A DNA stretch of 17,321 bases, from the NCBI GenBank assembly GCA_009776905.1, contig WRMX01000060.1:1-17321 (forward strand), in the 5' to 3' direction. This stretch comes from Oscillospiraceae bacterium (GTDB lineage: Bacteria; Bacillota; Clostridia; Oscillospirales; Oscillospiraceae). This document shows positions 15,275 through 17,321 of this stretch, piece by piece. Below the pieces are notes generated by a model. That model saw only the letters and a program-made list of their open reading frames with translations, was not told the DNA's origin and did not search any database. The first letter of the stretch is position 1. The number at the start of each line of letters is the position of its first letter. The position numbers were made by a program, and so were the translations under genes.

Positions 15275-15314
15275 CCCCCCGTCATTCTGCGCGCAGCCCC
15301 CCGTCATTCTGCGC
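15275..15314. repeat. 18-bp direct repeat at the hflX 3' end
   Basis: CCCCCCGTCATTCTGCGC occurs at 15275-15292 and 15297-15314, separated by GCAG (22-bp period). It overlaps the last codons and the stop of hflX; the two copies are read in different frames, and the stop lies within the left copy. Confidence 0.8.
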
Positions 15315-16580
15315 CATTAAGGTTCTATACTTCCCGTACTGCGCCGCGCCAACGACCGCATCCACCTCGATATACTCGTCCAAATACCTCGTATCGGTGA
15401 CGGAGCACTCCCTGTGCAAGGCATCGACCATCCCCGCCTTGTCATATGGCAAACGGATCGTCACGCTCTTCTTTTGCGCGGCAAGAGCCTCTTCGACGAC
15501 AGCCAGCAGCTTCCCGATCCCCTGCCCCGTTTTCGCGGAAATTTCCACAGCCATCTCGCCGCTGAATCTGACATCGTCGCTCAAAATGTCGCATTTATTA
15601 TATGCCTCGATGCGCGGAGTCTGCGATGCCCCCAGCTCCTCGATCAACTCATTGACTATGCGCGCCTGCTCCTGCCATTCAGGGTGCGAGGCATCAATCA
15701 CATGCACGAGCAAATCGGCGTATTTCAGCTCCTCGAGCGTCGCCTTGAAAGCCTCGACCAGATGGTGCGGCAGCTTCCGGATGAAACCAACGGTGTCCGA
15801 AATCAACGCTTCCATCGTGTCGCTGACATCAAAGCGGCGCGTTGTCGTGTCTAAAGTATCGAACAGCCTGTTCTCCGCCTGGATGCCCGCTCCCGTCAAG
15901 GTGTTGAGAAGCGTCGACTTTCCCGCATTCGTATACCCGACAAGCGCGACGACTGGAACGCTGTTCTTCTCCCGCAGCCGCCTCTGAGTGTCCCTCGTCC
16001 TGATGACCTCGTCCAGCTCCTCCTCCAGCTTGGCAATTTTTCGTCTGATATGCCTCCTGTCGCTTTCAAGCTGCGTCTCTCCCGGGCCGCGCGTGCCGAT
16101 TGGCGCGCTCGTCCCCGTTTGGCTGGTCAAATGCTTCCACATGCCCGTCAGCCTCGGCAGCAGATACTTGTACTGCGCCAGCTCCACTTGAAGCCTGCCC
16201 TCTCTCGTGCGCGCCCGCCCCGCAAAGATATCCAAAATCAAAGACGAACGGTCAATGACGCGCAAGTCCAAATCCTCGGCCAGCGCGCGCATCTGCGACG
16301 GCGACAGCTCATTGTCGAACACCGCAAGCGTGCATTCGTTGTCTTCCGCCAAAGCCTTCAACTCCTTCACCTTCCCATCGCCGATGAACGTGCGCGGTTC
16401 AGGCGTCTTACGGTTCTGGAGCACCCTGCCGATGCAGACTCCCCCCGCAGTCTCGAGCAGTGCTTCCAGCTCGTCCAGGCTCTCCTCCGTCGAACGCTCC
16501 CTTATGTCCATGCTGTCAGCTGCAAGCCCTGCGATGACAGCCCTTTCAGGCTCATTTCCAATATTATCTTTTTCTATCAT
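15282..16580 (-). CDS. hflX: HflX ribosome-associated GTPase
   Basis: The 432-residue protein is a GTPase of the HflX family, which binds the 50S subunit and splits stalled ribosomes. The N-terminal HflX domain (1-205) includes FIGDGKVKEL (65-74) and the glycine-rich GPGETQLE (165-172) with a helical coiled stretch after it. G motifs: G1 GYTNAGKST (215-223), G3 DTVGF (262-266), G4 NKCD (328-331), G5 SAK (348-350). I chose ATG 16580, 9 nt after GGAGG; a GTG at 16586 is only 3 nt from GGAGG and is less likely. The C-terminal residues AQNDGGLRAE are encoded by an 18-bp direct repeat, so the tail may be a recent extension. It lies downstream of rpmE on the same strand, separated by a terminator, and is convergent with metY. 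Confidence 0.95.
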   Translation of the reverse strand: MIEKDNIGNEPERAVIAGLAADSMDIRERSTEESLDELEALLETAGGVCIGRVLQNRKTPEPRTFIGDGKVKELKALAEDNECTLAVFDNELSPSQMRALAEDLDLRVIDRSSLILDIFAGRARTREGRLQVELAQYKYLLPRLTGMWKHLTSQTGTSAPIGTRGPGETQLESDRRHIRRKIAKLEEELDEVIRTRDTQRRLREKNSVPVVALVGYTNAGKSTLLNTLTGAGIQAENRLFDTLDTTTRRFDVSDTMEALISDTVGFIRKLPHHLVEAFKATLEELKYADLLVHVIDASHPEWQEQARIVNELIEELGASQTPRIEAYNKCDILSDDVRFSGEMAVEISAKTGQGIGKLLAVVEEALAAQKKSVTIRLPYDKAGMVDALHRECSVTDTRYLDEYIEVDAVVGAAQYGKYRTLMAQNDGGLRAE

Positions 16581-16603
16581 AAACACAATCCTCCAAAAAA
16601 TAG

Positions 16604-16629
16604 CAAAAACCCGCGCAGAAAGCGCGGGT
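16604..16629 (-). terminator. intrinsic terminator between rpmE and hflX
   Basis: Minus strand ACCCGCGC, loop TTTCT, GCGCGGGT, then TTTTT, and a further TTTTTT a few bases on. The U-run ends just before the GGAGG of hflX, so hflX needs read-through or its own start. Confidence 0.85.
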
Positions 16630-16652
16630 GCATGGCGTCATTCGCCAAAAGG

Positions 16653-16856
16653 CTATTGCTCCAGGCCGAATTTCCTGTTGAACTTTTCGACGCGTCCGCT
16701 GGTATCGACCAGCTTCTGCTTGCCCGTATAGAATGGATGGCACTTTGAGCATATCTCTATCTTAATATCTTTCTTCGTGCTACCCGTCTCAATAACCTCA
16801 CCGCAAGCGCACTTAATAGTCGTCTGCTGATAATCGGGATGGATTCCCTCTTTCAC
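16653..16856 (-). CDS. rpmE: 50S ribosomal protein L31 (zinc-binding form)
   Basis: The 67-residue protein starts at GTG 16856, 4 nt after a full GAGGTGAT Shine-Dalgarno; the upstream in-frame residues in the open frame are unlike L31 and are left out. MKEGIHPDYQ opens the protein. The zinc ligands C16, C18, C36 and C39 (KCACGEV, CSKCHPFYTGKQK) are all present, so this is the C+ form rather than the zinc-free type. The C-terminal GRVEKFNRKFGLEQ is typical. It is transcribed from its own promoter at 16898-16926 and ended by the terminator at 16604-16629. Confidence 0.96.
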   Translation of the reverse strand: MKEGIHPDYQQTTIKCACGEVIETGSTKKDIKIEICSKCHPFYTGKQKLVDTSGRVEKFNRKFGLEQ

Positions 16857-16897
16857 AATAATCACCTCATAACAAAGCATTTTTACGCGCGAAAAAG

Positions 16898-16926
16898 ATG
16901 ATATCACAAGCGCAAACAAAAAGCAA
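16898..16926 (-). promoter_or_regulatory. rpmE promoter
   Basis: Minus strand TTGCTT (16921-16926), 17 nt, TATCAT (16898-16903), about 40 nt before the rpmE GTG. No Zur-like operator was recognised. Confidence 0.6.
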
Positions 16927-16964
16927 GCATTATTTTTACATATAATCAACCACCACCGTCACAA

Positions 16965-17321
16965 CTATACAACGAACATTGAATCTATGTATGACCGCTC
17001 GCGTAAAAACTCGCTGACCCGCCCGAGCATGACCGCCGCATCCGCTCGAGACAAAACACCCGCCGGCCTGAAACAGCCATCGCCAAACCCGGCAATCAAC
17101 CTGGCCCTCGCGCAGCTCATGACAGCATCAAACGCCCAACTGCCAATATCATCAGCGTCCGAAAACACGCTGTCATCAAAATCAACTTTGGACATGGCCG
17201 GCTCAAGCTCAAATGGGATCACCCCAACAGCATCAGGAAAGCTGCCGCCGCCAGCCGCACTCCCAGCATCAGCAAGGCCACCGCCGCCTCCGCCAGCCAC
17301 TCCCCCAGCATCAGCAACCCC
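16965..17321 (-). CDS. SLH-domain protein, C-terminal part only (cut by right edge)
   Basis: The frame is open from the right edge to TAG at 16965-16967; 118 residues are visible and the true start is outside the window (the internal GTG at 17300 is not taken as start). The first ~35 residues are Gly/Ala-rich with two related blocks (VADAGGVAGGGGGG and LADAGSAAGGGSF), probably a flexible linker. Then FSDADDIGSWAFDAV, LIAGFGDGCFRPAGVLSRADAAVML matches one S-layer-homology repeat (F-D-W-A-A then G-G-F-P-R-A-E pattern, with Asp for the usual Glu after SRA). SLH repeats hold proteins to secondary cell-wall polymers, so this is likely an exported cell-surface protein whose last SLH repeat is at its C-terminus. 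It is on the same strand as rpmE, 108 nt upstream. Confidence 0.75.
   Translation of the reverse strand, partial: GVADAGGVAGGGGGGLADAGSAAGGGSFPDAVGVIPFELEPAMSKVDFDDSVFSDADDIGSWAFDAVMSCARARLIAGFGDGCFRPAGVLSRADAAVMLGRVSEFLRERSYIDSMFVV

Overview
This 17.3 kb window reads as a chromosomal segment of a moderately GC-rich low-GC-phylum bacterium (Firmicutes, most likely a Clostridia-type anaerobe). The evidence is a ctsR-mcsA-clpC heat-shock operon with CtsR boxes, a YkpA-type ABC-F ATPase, the zinc (CxxC) form of ribosomal protein L31, an S-layer-homology (SLH) domain protein, strong AGGAGG/GAGGTGAT ribosome binding sites, and frequent TTG/GTG starts. No rRNA, tRNA, CRISPR array or insertion sequence was seen.

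Layout, left to right. (1) Minus-strand block, 1-5301: a gene for a large protein with an N-terminal cyclic-nucleotide-binding-like fold, then nicotinate phosphoribosyltransferase (pncB), then a membrane-anchored CapA-type protein cut by the left edge. The first two are 39 nt apart and look co-transcribed from a promoter near 5440-5468. (2) A divergent plus-strand alpha/beta hydrolase (5549-6490) converges on a minus-strand ABC-F ATPase (6575-8158). (3) 8159-8574 holds a 270-bp imperfect palindrome of unknown nature, followed by a clear promoter for a small plus-strand membrane protein (8575-8997). (4) The minus-strand ctsR-mcsA-clpC operon (12621 down to 9131) has a promoter bracketed by two CtsR operators; the usual mcsB is absent. 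(5) Plus strand: a tyrosine recombinase of Xer type with a substituted catalytic-site residue, then an O-acetylhomoserine sulfhydrylase (metY-like). (6) Minus strand: hflX, rpmE, and the C-terminal end of a Gly/Ala-rich SLH protein cut by the right edge.

Most genes are housekeeping: NAD salvage, protein quality control, ribosome rescue and translation, sulfur amino-acid synthesis. The points most worth a second look are the 270-bp palindromic element, the uncharacterised 761-residue cNMP-fold protein whose phosphate-binding cassette lacks the canonical Glu/Arg, the missing mcsB, the ABC-F protein with one apparently dead composite ATP site, the recombinase with His-to-Leu in the HxxR motif, and short tandem duplications at the 3' ends of several minus-strand genes. 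I did not find a convincing new multi-gene system; the candidates above are single-locus observations.
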